Positions 1 through 5,453 of a stretch of 14,745 nucleotides of DNA are shown piece by piece. The notes under the pieces are model-generated. The model ran no database searches, was not told where the DNA came from, and saw only the letters and a list, made by a program, of their open reading frames with translations. Source of the stretch: an uncultured Clostridia bacterium (GTDB lineage: Bacteria > Bacillota > Clostridia > UMGS1810); the NCBI GenBank assembly GCA_905210855.1, contig CAJLYL010000038.1:1-14745 (forward strand), read 5' to 3'. A program made the position numbers and the translations under genes. Within the stretch, counting starts at the first letter, position 1, and each line of letters starts with the position of its first letter.

Positions 1-102
1 GTTTACCTTATGCGTTGGAGAATAGAAGAATTTTACCGTTTCAAAAAGCAACAATCTATGCAGTTATCCTTGTTTCCTGATATAGGTTTCGGTTGCTTCT
101 GA
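1..102 (+). CDS. C-terminal end of an IS4-type transposase (partial, cut by window edge)
   Basis: The frame open from base 1 reads VYLMRWRIEEFYRFKKQQ and then a 15-residue tail to a TGA at 100-102. The spacing Y-x2-R-x3-E-x6-K (Y2, R5, E9, K16 of the visible part) matches the YREK signature around the last catalytic glutamate of IS4-family DDE transposases, which cut and join insertion-sequence ends. The stretch RW-x-IEE-Y-x-FKKQQ is typical of clostridial members. Only 17 residues follow the K, shorter than I would expect, and neither other plus frame continues the match, so this may be a decayed copy. The upstream part lies outside the window, so intactness cannot be judged. No terminal inverted repeat could be identified in 103-130. 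Confidence 0.6.
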   Translation, partial: VYLMRWRIEEFYRFKKQQSMQLSLFPDIGFGCF

Positions 103-132
103 AAAAATGGGGAAACTCAAAAGATAAATCTA

Positions 133-161
133 TTGACACTTACGATATTATCGTATATAAT
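133..161 (+). promoter_or_regulatory. Sigma-A type promoter of the toxin-antitoxin operon
   Basis: TTGACA at 133-138 and TATAAT at 156-161 are both consensus and are separated by 17 bp, so this is an essentially perfect vegetative promoter. Transcription should start near 168, giving a leader of about 44 bases before the toxin ATG at 212. The spacer is almost entirely occupied by an operator palindrome (141-155), which implies tight repression of a strong promoter. Confidence 0.88.
141..155 (+). promoter_or_regulatory. Operator O1 (15-bp palindrome between -35 and -10)
   Basis: TACGATATTATCGTA has two 7-bp arms (TACGATA/TATCGTA) around a single central T. It fills the promoter spacer up to the base before the -10 box. 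It is identical to a second copy at 173-187, and a duplicated palindrome over an antitoxin promoter is the usual arrangement for binding by an Xre-type antitoxin dimer. The binding protein is inferred to be the antitoxin encoded at 546-926. Confidence 0.82.
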
Positions 162-172
162 ATAAATAAGAC

Positions 173-187
173 TACGATATTATCGTA
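173..187 (+). promoter_or_regulatory. Operator O2 (identical 15-bp palindrome, downstream of the transcription start)
   Basis: This is an exact second copy of TACGATATTATCGTA. Its centre (180) is 32 bp from that of O1 (148), close to three helical turns, so two dimers would sit on the same face of the DNA. It lies between the expected transcription start and the ribosome-binding region (about 199-208). Confidence 0.82.
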
Positions 188-211
188 ATATTTTGATGAA
201 GAAGTGAGATA

Positions 212-541
212 ATGACAAGAGAATTTATATTCACCAAACCATTTTTAGATAGTTGGAAGGCAATGGGCTTGAATAACGACAGCCTGAAAGAGCTTGAAAA
301 AATCCTGCTTGAAAATCCGAGAATCGGAGAGGTGATACAGGGAACAGGCGGAGCAAGAAAAATGCGAATACGGCTTGACGGACGCGGAAAAAGCGGAGGC
401 GGCAGAGTTATATACCTTGATGTTTTTGAAAAAGAGAATTTATACCTGCTGTTCGCCTATCCAAAAAGCGTCCGCGAAAATTTATCGGAAGGACAAAAAC
501 AAACAATAAAGACGTTGGTTGATGCCATAAAGAGGGAGTGA
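212..541 (+). CDS. RelE/HigB-type toxin of a type II toxin-antitoxin system
   Basis: This 109-residue protein belongs to the RelE/HigB-2-like toxins, which are ribosome-dependent mRNA endonucleases. Visible family features are the N-terminal helix FLDSW-x-AMGL (11-20), LKELEKILLENP (25-36), the conserved GEVIQGTGGARKMRIR (39-54), the basic glycine-rich loop GRGKSGGGRVIY (57-68) and the C-terminal strand LYLLFAYPKS (77-86) followed by a helix. Basic residues K50, R52, R54, K60 and R65 are candidates for RNA contact and catalysis. Length is normal for the family. The ATG is preceded by a moderate site (GAAGTGAG, 201-208). It is the first gene of the operon, the toxin-first order of HigBA-like systems, and ends 4 bp before the antitoxin. 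Base composition is visibly more AT-rich than the genes to the right, suggesting acquisition. Confidence 0.93.
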   Translation: MTREFIFTKPFLDSWKAMGLNNDSLKELEKILLENPRIGEVIQGTGGARKMRIRLDGRGKSGGGRVIYLDVFEKENLYLLFAYPKSVRENLSEGQKQTIKTLVDAIKRE

Positions 542-545
542 TAAT

Positions 546-926
546 ATGTCGGAAGCAAAATTCAGATCATCTCTGACACCGGAACAAATTGAAGAAAACT
601 TTAAAGAAACGGATTTTTTCAAAGGCATTGCAGATGGCTTAAATGAAGCACTGGCGTACAAAAAAGGAAATGCACGTGCAGAGACTTTTGCCAGAAAACG
701 CTCGCTGCCTGCCGTGAATGTATCCGATGTGAGAACATCGCTGAACATGACGCAAAAAACGTTTGCGCAGATGCTCGGAGTCTCTCGCCGAACTGTTGAA
801 TCATGGGAATGCGGAAGAACAACGCCGACACCCACAGCAAAAAAATTAATTTATTTGATACAGGAGGACAGTTCACTGGCTGATAAATTGATGAATGACG
901 ATTATTCAAACCATCCTATGATGTAA
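546..926 (+). CDS. HigA-type Xre-family antitoxin
   Basis: This 126-residue protein has a Cro/C1-type helix-turn-helix at about residues 59-100. DVRTSLNMTQKTFAQMLGVS is the scaffold and first helix of the motif, RRTVESWECGRTTP contains the recognition helix, and the whole matches HigA/NadS-like antitoxins. The N-terminal part (1-55) is charged and probably contacts the toxin; the tail (108-126) is polar and likely disordered. The start is set by GGGAG at 534-538, which lies inside the last codons of the toxin gene, so translation is likely coupled. It should neutralise the upstream toxin by binding it and should repress the operon through the paired palindromes at 141-155 and 173-187. It converges on a minus-strand gene ending at 937, with no hairpin terminator between. 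Confidence 0.92.
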   Translation: MSEAKFRSSLTPEQIEENFKETDFFKGIADGLNEALAYKKGNARAETFARKRSLPAVNVSDVRTSLNMTQKTFAQMLGVSRRTVESWECGRTTPTPTAKKLIYLIQEDSSLADKLMNDDYSNHPMM

Positions 927-936
927 TTACAAGTGC

Positions 937-1158
937 TCACTTACGATACTCTATCAGTTTATCGGGGAAGTTGACGGTCATGCCGCCGTCCGCGCCCATG
1001 TCAATTCCGGCCGGGGCATCGCGCCACACGGGATCCCTGCGGAAAGGACGGTATTCCACCGCGCCGCGCGGACGGGTTTTAATCATATTGTCGGCGATGA
1101 TTGTCATCGCCCGCTTTATGTCAGCCGTAACCGACAAAAGAGATTTTTCAAATGTCAT
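937..1158 (-). CDS. Small protein of unknown function (73 residues)
   Basis: I do not recognise a family. The protein starts MTFEKSLLSVTADIKRAMTIIADNMIKTRPRG, which reads as one amphipathic helix, and ends with PAGIDMGADGGMTVNFPDKLIEYRK, a glycine- and aspartate-rich stretch followed by a short charged tail. The middle is arginine-rich (about residues 29-46). There is no signal peptide, membrane segment or cysteine. It is called because of an excellent AAGGAG site 7 bases before the ATG and a candidate promoter further upstream (1200-1228). It lies 114 bp downstream of the bile salt hydrolase on the same strand and may be read with it. It faces the antitoxin gene tail to tail with a 10-bp gap. 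Confidence 0.7.
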   Translation of the reverse strand: MTFEKSLLSVTADIKRAMTIIADNMIKTRPRGAVEYRPFRRDPVWRDAPAGIDMGADGGMTVNFPDKLIEYRK

Positions 1159-1199
1159 GTTTTTGTCTCCTTAATAATCGAAACGCATTATCATTTCTT

Positions 1200-1228
1200 A
1201 TGTTATCACGTATTAAACGGAGATTCAA
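1200..1228 (-). promoter_or_regulatory. Candidate promoter for the 73-residue protein gene
   Basis: On the minus strand TTGAAT (1223-1228) and TAACAT (1200-1205) are separated by 17 bp, about 40 bases before the ATG at 1158. Both boxes deviate from consensus by two bases, so the gene could instead depend on readthrough from the bile salt hydrolase. Confidence 0.35.
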
Positions 1229-1272
1229 CTGACATTATCTTTGTTTCGGGTGACAATATCGTTTTGGCGCGG

Positions 1273-2238
1273 TTAATTCTGCATGAAAATATCTGCCTCG
1301 GATCGCATGGGATAAGCGGCAAGCGCGTCGCCGTCAAGATTTTCTCTGTGCATATCGACCGCATTCACGCGGCTGTTTTCATAGGTGGTGTAATAGTAGA
1401 TTCCCCTGTCGGCATTTATGCAATTGGAAAACACCGTGATTTCATACTTGCCCTGCTCAACCTCGCAGCAGCCGCGCTGCTGCTCCGCCGCTCCGAGAAT
1501 GTGGAAAAACTGCGCGACCGACGCACCCTCGCCGCCGTCCGATACGGAATTTGCCCTGACAAACGCCGTGCGCACAAAGCGCGAGCGCGACGACAAATCC
1601 CCCGGCAGACCGAGAGCGCCCATGCCGCGGCTGTATGTGCCGAGCGGCAATTCGGGACAAAAATCATTCTGCGGCTGCCTTGGCGACAGCGCCATATAGT
1701 CGTTAAGCGCAAACATCTGCATGGGGAACGGCGGATTGTTGGTGAGTACGCCGGTCGGGTTGTCATAGATATGCGCACCGTCCGCAGTGCACTCAAGCAC
1801 AAAGCAGTCAGCCCTGTCCGCTATCAGCCAGTGCAGCTGAGCGGCAGGCAGCTCGGGCGAAAAAGGGGTATCGGTTACGTTTATCCTGCCTATCGTCTCC
1901 CTCGCCTCGGCAGCAGTGGCGCAGCGGCGCAGAATAAACGGAATCAGTTCATACTGAGCCACATTTTCTGCGCCATCCCTCTCGGGAGAATATGCGGCAT
2001 TGCCGACAAAATTAAGCCCTGCCATGCACACTCCGCGCTCGTTTGCCGCGTCATAAAAAAGCGGATAGCCGCCGCTGATATGCGCCGTGCCCACCATGGC
2101 AAAGCCGCGCTCCGCCACGGCGCCGCCGAATTTAAAGCAGCGCGGAACCACGGTCACGCTCTCGCCGTAGGTAAATTCGTAATCAAGATTTCTGCCGAAA
2201 TAAAATTCATCCGTCATATATGTTGCCGCCGTACACAT
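1273..2238 (-). CDS. bsh: Bile salt hydrolase (choloylglycine hydrolase, Ntn-hydrolase fold)
   Basis: This cytoplasmic enzyme hydrolyses the amide bond of glycine- or taurine-conjugated bile salts, releasing free bile acid and amino acid. The 321-residue length is normal. MCTA supplies the nucleophile Cys2, exposed after removal of Met1. Other family residues are visible: R16 and D19 in FGRNLD, N76 in MAGLNF, N167 in GVLTNNP and R220 in SRSRF. GLPGD (210-214), FFHILG (244-249) and GIYYYTTYEN (279-288) are hallmark segments separating it from penicillin V acylases. Residues 203-205 are SRG, where other BSHs have GTG or GVG. In Lactobacillaceae enzymes, as I recall, SRG goes with taurine-conjugate preference. 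The start is fixed by Cys2 and by GAGGAG 11 bases upstream of the ATG. It has its own -10 box and is probably a separate unit from the polysaccharide genes. Confidence 0.95.
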   Translation of the reverse strand: MCTAATYMTDEFYFGRNLDYEFTYGESVTVVPRCFKFGGAVAERGFAMVGTAHISGGYPLFYDAANERGVCMAGLNFVGNAAYSPERDGAENVAQYELIPFILRRCATAAEARETIGRINVTDTPFSPELPAAQLHWLIADRADCFVLECTADGAHIYDNPTGVLTNNPPFPMQMFALNDYMALSPRQPQNDFCPELPLGTYSRGMGALGLPGDLSSRSRFVRTAFVRANSVSDGGEGASVAQFFHILGAAEQQRGCCEVEQGKYEITVFSNCINADRGIYYYTTYENSRVNAVDMHRENLDGDALAAYPMRSEADIFMQN

Positions 2239-2265
2239 AATAAAATCATCTCCTCGTATGATTCT

Positions 2266-2294
2266 ATTATACGCCGCCGCGCAAAAAATATCAG
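2266..2294 (-). promoter_or_regulatory. Candidate promoter of the bile salt hydrolase gene
   Basis: A consensus TATAAT lies at 2266-2271 on the minus strand, with its nearer edge 27 bases upstream of the ATG, giving a short leader that contains GAGGAG. The -35 region at 17-bp spacing (CTGATA, 2289-2294) is poor, so activity may need an activator or rely on the AT-rich upstream DNA. No operator palindrome was seen. Confidence 0.5.
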
Positions 2295-2390
2295 GAAGGC
2301 GTTGATGAATTCCTTTTTCATGGTTAATAATTCCTATTCGTAAATAGTTTTTAGGCCATTGCTATTTTCTCGCAGTGGTCGATAATTCCT

Positions 2391-2423
2391 CCATTGCACA
2401 GGGGCGCCTCACAGCGAGGCGCC
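2391..2423. repeat. Short dispersed repeat with a GC-rich hairpin, between flippase and bsh
   Basis: TTGCACAGGGG followed by GCCT recurs here, at 5426-5441 and at 10509-10524 (with C in place of A after GGGG in this copy). Here it continues into a perfect 8-bp hairpin, GGCGCCTC (2403-2410) and GAGGCGCC (2416-2423) around a 5-base loop. It lies about 55 bp after the flippase stop and could end transcription of the polysaccharide operon, but no T-run follows on the minus strand. The rest of the 240-bp spacer holds only the bsh promoter region. Confidence 0.55.
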
Positions 2424-2478
2424 AACCCGACGCATGACCTTTCCATGCCATTTTACCACAAATTCCGGCGCAAATCAA

Positions 2479-4002
2479 TCACAAATTTCCTTTTAATGCA
2501 TTTTTCACAAACCCTACTCCGTAACCGAATTCACGGGTGCGGCAGTACACAAGCGAATTAAACGCAAGCGGAATCGCCGCACTCACCGTCGCCTTAAGCG
2601 CAAAACCCGCAAAGGGGTTTCCCGCGCTTATCCGCGCCGCGCACACATCGGTCAGCGTACACGCCGCCGCGGCGGTGAACAGGTAGAGGACGATTTTTGC
2701 AAACAGCGGCACACAGCTCAGCTTTAAGTGGCGGTACAGCAAAATAACCTTGAGAACCGTCTGCACGGCGTATGTTGCAAAAGTGCCGATGAGTATGCCG
2801 GACATACCCATCCGCCTGCCGAGGATGACGGATAGCACAAGATTTACCGCACTGCCGGCAATGGAGACATATTTGTCGCTGCGAAACAGCCCTGCCGCCG
2901 CCACCATGCTGTAAACGGGTATGCTCACCGCGGACACATACAGGTTTGCAATGCACACCCAAACCGTGAGCCGCCCGAGCAGAAGACCGTCGCCGAAAGC
3001 AAGGGTAATAAACGGATCTATAAGCCCTCCGAGACAGCAGGCGCAAAAGCTCGCCGCAAAATACATGAGAAACACCAGCCGCCGCAAAACCTCGTCTATG
3101 TGCTCCGCCGATTCCGTCGCCACAAGGTTGCCCACGCTGCCGCGCATTGCGTCCGAGAATTGGCGCAGCACGGTGTTAATTGTGCCGATTATGATGTTGT
3201 AGTTGGAGTATAGCCCGTTTTGCACGGTGCCCACAAAGGCGTTTATCAGCACACTGTCGGTAGAATTGGTGATTATTGCCGACACCTTGCCCACGAAAAT
3301 ATGCTTGACGTCGTCCGCAATCTGCCGTTTTTCCTCGCGCGGCAGCGGAGATGATTTTTCATTGATATAGGGATAGAGCGAATCGGCTTTTTTTGATATG
3401 AGAATGTTCTCGCCGACCGTGCAGACTATGAGCAGCACGAGATAATACGCCAGCTCGCGCGTGATAAGCAGCACGCCTATGCCCAGGACTATCGTCACAA
3501 CGCGGTAGCCGAGGTCGTAAATCGTGATGATGTATTGCTTTTGGTCGGCAGATATGGCGGAGCGCTTGTAGGTGAAGAGATAAGACGAGGTTGTCTGAAT
3601 GAGAAACAGCACAAAAATCAGCGACACATATCCGCGCGAATAGCTGACATCGGTTACTATCCTGTCCATAAAGGGCAGCAGCGACAGACCTATGAGCGCA
3701 ATCGCCGCGGCAATAACGCGGTATACGCGCTTGTAGGCTTGCATAAGCTGAGCGATTTTTGCCTTGTCGCCGCGCGCCACGGGGGCGTACAGATGATAAA
3801 CGATTGCCGTGCCGACGCCGAGCTCCGCAAGCGAGAGCATACTGATTACGCTTGTGAGAAAGGCATTGAGCCCAACGCCCTGCACGCCTATGGTGTCTAT
3901 CATCACGCGGCGCGAGAACAGGCTCATTATGCAGATGATGACCTGTTGGGCTATGCCCCATATTGAGTTTTTTATTGTGGCTTGGCTGCGTTTTGTCTGC
4001 AT
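2479..4002 (-). CDS. Wzx-type polysaccharide flippase (MOP superfamily)
   Basis: This multi-spanning inner-membrane protein of 507 residues is predicted to move lipid-linked glycan repeat units across the membrane. It shows alternating hydrophobic segments throughout (about 12-14 helices). The N-terminal pattern of the family is present: SLFSRRVMIDTIGVQGVGLN (27-46), SLAELGVGTAIVYHLYAPVA (57-76) and the charged loop with KRVYR. I place the start at 4002 because AAAGGAGG lies 8 bases upstream. A longer in-frame start at 4092 would add 30 residues translated from the palindromic repeat at 4042-4123 and has no site of its own. It is the last gene of the polysaccharide operon, 93 bp after a GT2 gene, and the spacer is mostly that repeat. 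Substrate specificity cannot be read from sequence. Confidence 0.92.
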   Translation of the reverse strand: MQTKRSQATIKNSIWGIAQQVIICIMSLFSRRVMIDTIGVQGVGLNAFLTSVISMLSLAELGVGTAIVYHLYAPVARGDKAKIAQLMQAYKRVYRVIAAAIALIGLSLLPFMDRIVTDVSYSRGYVSLIFVLFLIQTTSSYLFTYKRSAISADQKQYIITIYDLGYRVVTIVLGIGVLLITRELAYYLVLLIVCTVGENILISKKADSLYPYINEKSSPLPREEKRQIADDVKHIFVGKVSAIITNSTDSVLINAFVGTVQNGLYSNYNIIIGTINTVLRQFSDAMRGSVGNLVATESAEHIDEVLRRLVFLMYFAASFCACCLGGLIDPFITLAFGDGLLLGRLTVWVCIANLYVSAVSIPVYSMVAAAGLFRSDKYVSIAGSAVNLVLSVILGRRMGMSGILIGTFATYAVQTVLKVILLYRHLKLSCVPLFAKIVLYLFTAAAACTLTDVCAARISAGNPFAGFALKATVSAAIPLAFNSLVYCRTREFGYGVGFVKNALKGNL

Positions 4003-4041
4003 TTGTATGCCTCCTTTTGTAATGATTTTTGTGCAAAGCGC

Positions 4042-4123
4042 GGATTCTGCGCAAGGCGAGGGGGTGTATATTTTATTTTGAGTGCGGCGCAAGTCTTATG
4101 CGTGCCAAAATAAAATATACACC
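4042..4123. repeat. Palindromic element B1 with an 18-bp perfect stem, overlapping the 3' end of a GT2 gene
   Basis: The arm GGTGTATATTTTATTTTG (4063-4080) is perfectly complementary to 4106-4123, with a 25-base loop (4081-4105). The left flank GGATTCTGCGCAAGGCGAG (4042-4060) recurs with small changes at 10539-10558 and 14650-14669. The right arm is coding: on the minus strand it specifies the residues VYILFW near the end of the GT2 protein, and that gene's TAA (4096-4098) lies in the loop. In the mRNA the hairpin sits 60 bases before the flippase start. Confidence 0.88.
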
Positions 4124-5223
4124 GCCGAGCCGATGCACAAGCTTGTCAGCTTATTTTTCCCCCAACCGTAGATTTTCAGCAAAAGCGGATGCCTGTACAG
4201 AAGATTCAGCAGCGCAAAACTCCTCATCTTTGCCAGACGCAGAATCAGCCGCCTTTCGTGCCAATGATATGCCGAAAAATCAAATTTTTCAAAAAATTCC
4301 ACATACAGCGGCGAAGCGATAAACCGCAGAAAATCCGCCCTGCGCTCCGCCGTGCTTTTGGGATTGCCGCGGTGAAATATGTTCAGCTCAAAATTGCTTA
4401 TGATGTAAAAAATCACCTTGTATTTGCCCCACTGCGCAGCGCAGTCCGCGTCATTCGGAAAGAATTTTTTCATGCTGTCAAGGTCGCTCCTTATGCACGC
4501 GGCGGCAATGCTCTCAAAATCCGCACTGTACCTGTGACAGATTGACGTCGGGTTCGCACGGTAAAAATACATCGCCTTGGGCAGATAGCCGAGCGAGCGG
4601 CAGTAAAAAAACGCTTCGGTGTTGAAAGCGACATCCTGAGATTTTTTCAGTCCCGAATTGAAGCTTATGCCGTTTTCGAGCAGAAACGCGCGCCGATAAA
4701 GCTTGGTGCAAACCGACGACGGCGTGCAGTTGCTTATGCCGAACCGCTCAATCTGCGGCGGCGCACCGGTTATGCACGAGCGCGAAAAAATCCTGCAAGC
4801 GGCTCTGTCAACCGGTATGACGTCCGCAGCTGTCGGGTCGGTGGGCGGCACGGCCTTTGCAAAATGCCGCCATTCGTACATCACAATGTCGCAGCCGAAA
4901 TCTGCCGACCTGATGAGATTTTTGACAAAATCGTCCGCCACGGCGTCGTCGCCGTCAATAAAGGCGATGTAATCGCCGCGCGCGGCAGCTGTCATCATGT
5001 TGCGCAGGCGGCTCACGCCGCCGTTTGATGACGGACGGAGATATCTTATGCGGCTGTCCGCCGCGGCATATTCGCGGCAGATTTTTTCTGCGCCGTTGTC
5101 CGAGCAGTCGTCGCCGAGGATTATTTCAATATCGGGCGATTTGTCCGCAGTCACAGTGTCAAGACAGGCGCGCAGATAGGTTTCGTCTATGTTGTATATT
5201 GCAACGCATACGGATATTTTCAT
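4096..5223 (-). CDS. GT2-family glycosyltransferase (first of two paralogues)
   Basis: This 375-residue cytoplasmic, probably membrane-associated GT-A enzyme adds a sugar from a nucleotide sugar to the growing lipid-linked unit. The N-terminal domain shows MKISVCVAIYN (1-11), EIILGDDCSDNG (33-44; nucleotide-binding aspartates D38/D39), SRLRNMMTAAARGDYIAFIDGDD with the metal-binding DGDD at 90-93, and a likely catalytic acidic site near D197. Donor and acceptor are unknown. It shares FHR-x-NPKS (283-290), WHER (321-324) and LLKIYGWGKNKL (348-359) with the gene at 5454-6536. The start at 5223 is fixed by AAAGGAGA 8 bases upstream; a longer frame to 5343 would run into repeat DNA. The last 16 residues, TSLCIGSAVYILFWHA, replace the paralogue's SGN and are partly encoded by repeat B1. 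Confidence 0.92.
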   Translation of the reverse strand: MKISVCVAIYNIDETYLRACLDTVTADKSPDIEIILGDDCSDNGAEKICREYAAADSRIRYLRPSSNGGVSRLRNMMTAAARGDYIAFIDGDDAVADDFVKNLIRSADFGCDIVMYEWRHFAKAVPPTDPTAADVIPVDRAACRIFSRSCITGAPPQIERFGISNCTPSSVCTKLYRRAFLLENGISFNSGLKKSQDVAFNTEAFFYCRSLGYLPKAMYFYRANPTSICHRYSADFESIAAACIRSDLDSMKKFFPNDADCAAQWGKYKVIFYIISNFELNIFHRGNPKSTAERRADFLRFIASPLYVEFFEKFDFSAYHWHERRLILRLAKMRSFALLNLLYRHPLLLKIYGWGKNKLTSLCIGSAVYILFWHA

Positions 5224-5274
5224 TGTTGTTTCTCCTTTTTGTGATTTGGCAGATAGGGTATGAACCTCGGCATA

Positions 5275-5360
5275 GGCTCGTAACATATGTTGTGTATCGG
5301 CAAGATTCATAGCACCGTCAGAGTGCGTGTCGAGCAGATACACAACATATGTTACGAGCC
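5275..5360. repeat. Palindromic element A1 with a 24-bp perfect stem
   Basis: Bases 5275-5298 and 5337-5360 are perfect inverted repeats of 24 bp (GGCTCGTAACATATG... against ...CATATGTTACGAGCC) with a 38-base central region. The core contains CATAGCACCGTCAG and CGTGTCGAGCA, close to the cores of A2 (10539-10637) and A3 (14650-14745). It occupies the spacer between the two GT2 genes, upstream of the ribosome-binding site of the second. Confidence 0.9.
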
Positions 5361-5380
5361 CCGACAGAATATTTCACATG

Positions 5381-5452
5381 GGCGAGGGGCGTGCATTTTA
5401 TTTTGAGTGCCGGCAAGCAGCGCCCTTGCACAGGGGAGCCTGACTGTGAGGC
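5381..5452. repeat. Half element B2 joined to a short dispersed repeat
   Basis: GGCGAGGGGC (5381-5390) leads into GTGCATTTTATTTTGAGTG (5391-5409), matching the left half of elements B1 and B3 apart from two base changes. The complementary right arm is missing, so no long hairpin can form. At 5423-5441 it runs into the dispersed CCCTTGCACAGGGGAGCCT motif, which also occurs at 10506-10524 and ends next to the stop of the gene at 5454. This looks like a B element truncated by, or fused to, the other repeat. Confidence 0.65.
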
Positions 5453-5453
5453 G

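Noticed and set aside
137..948. 11-bp direct repeat CACTTACGATA flanking the toxin-antitoxin operon (137-147 and 938-948)
   Set aside because: It could mark insertion, but the left copy is part of the operator and promoter, the right copy is coding, and an 11-bp match is expected by chance in a window of this size.
1264..2343. 359-residue plus-strand reading frame opposite bsh
   Set aside because: It has no ribosome-binding site, reads as arginine/alanine/histidine-rich antisense of a clear bile salt hydrolase, and matches no family.
2403..2423. Rho-independent terminator after the flippase
   Set aside because: The stem is good but no T-run follows on the minus strand, and the sequence belongs to a dispersed repeat, so it is recorded as a repeat.
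4003..4092. N-terminal extension of the flippase to 4092
   Set aside because: It would be translated from the palindromic repeat and has no ribosome-binding site, whereas the ATG at 4002 has AAAGGAGG at ideal spacing.
5224..5343. N-terminal extension of the GT2 protein to 5343
   Set aside because: The extra residues come from repeat A1. The family N-terminus MKISVCVAIYN and a strong ribosome-binding site support 5223.
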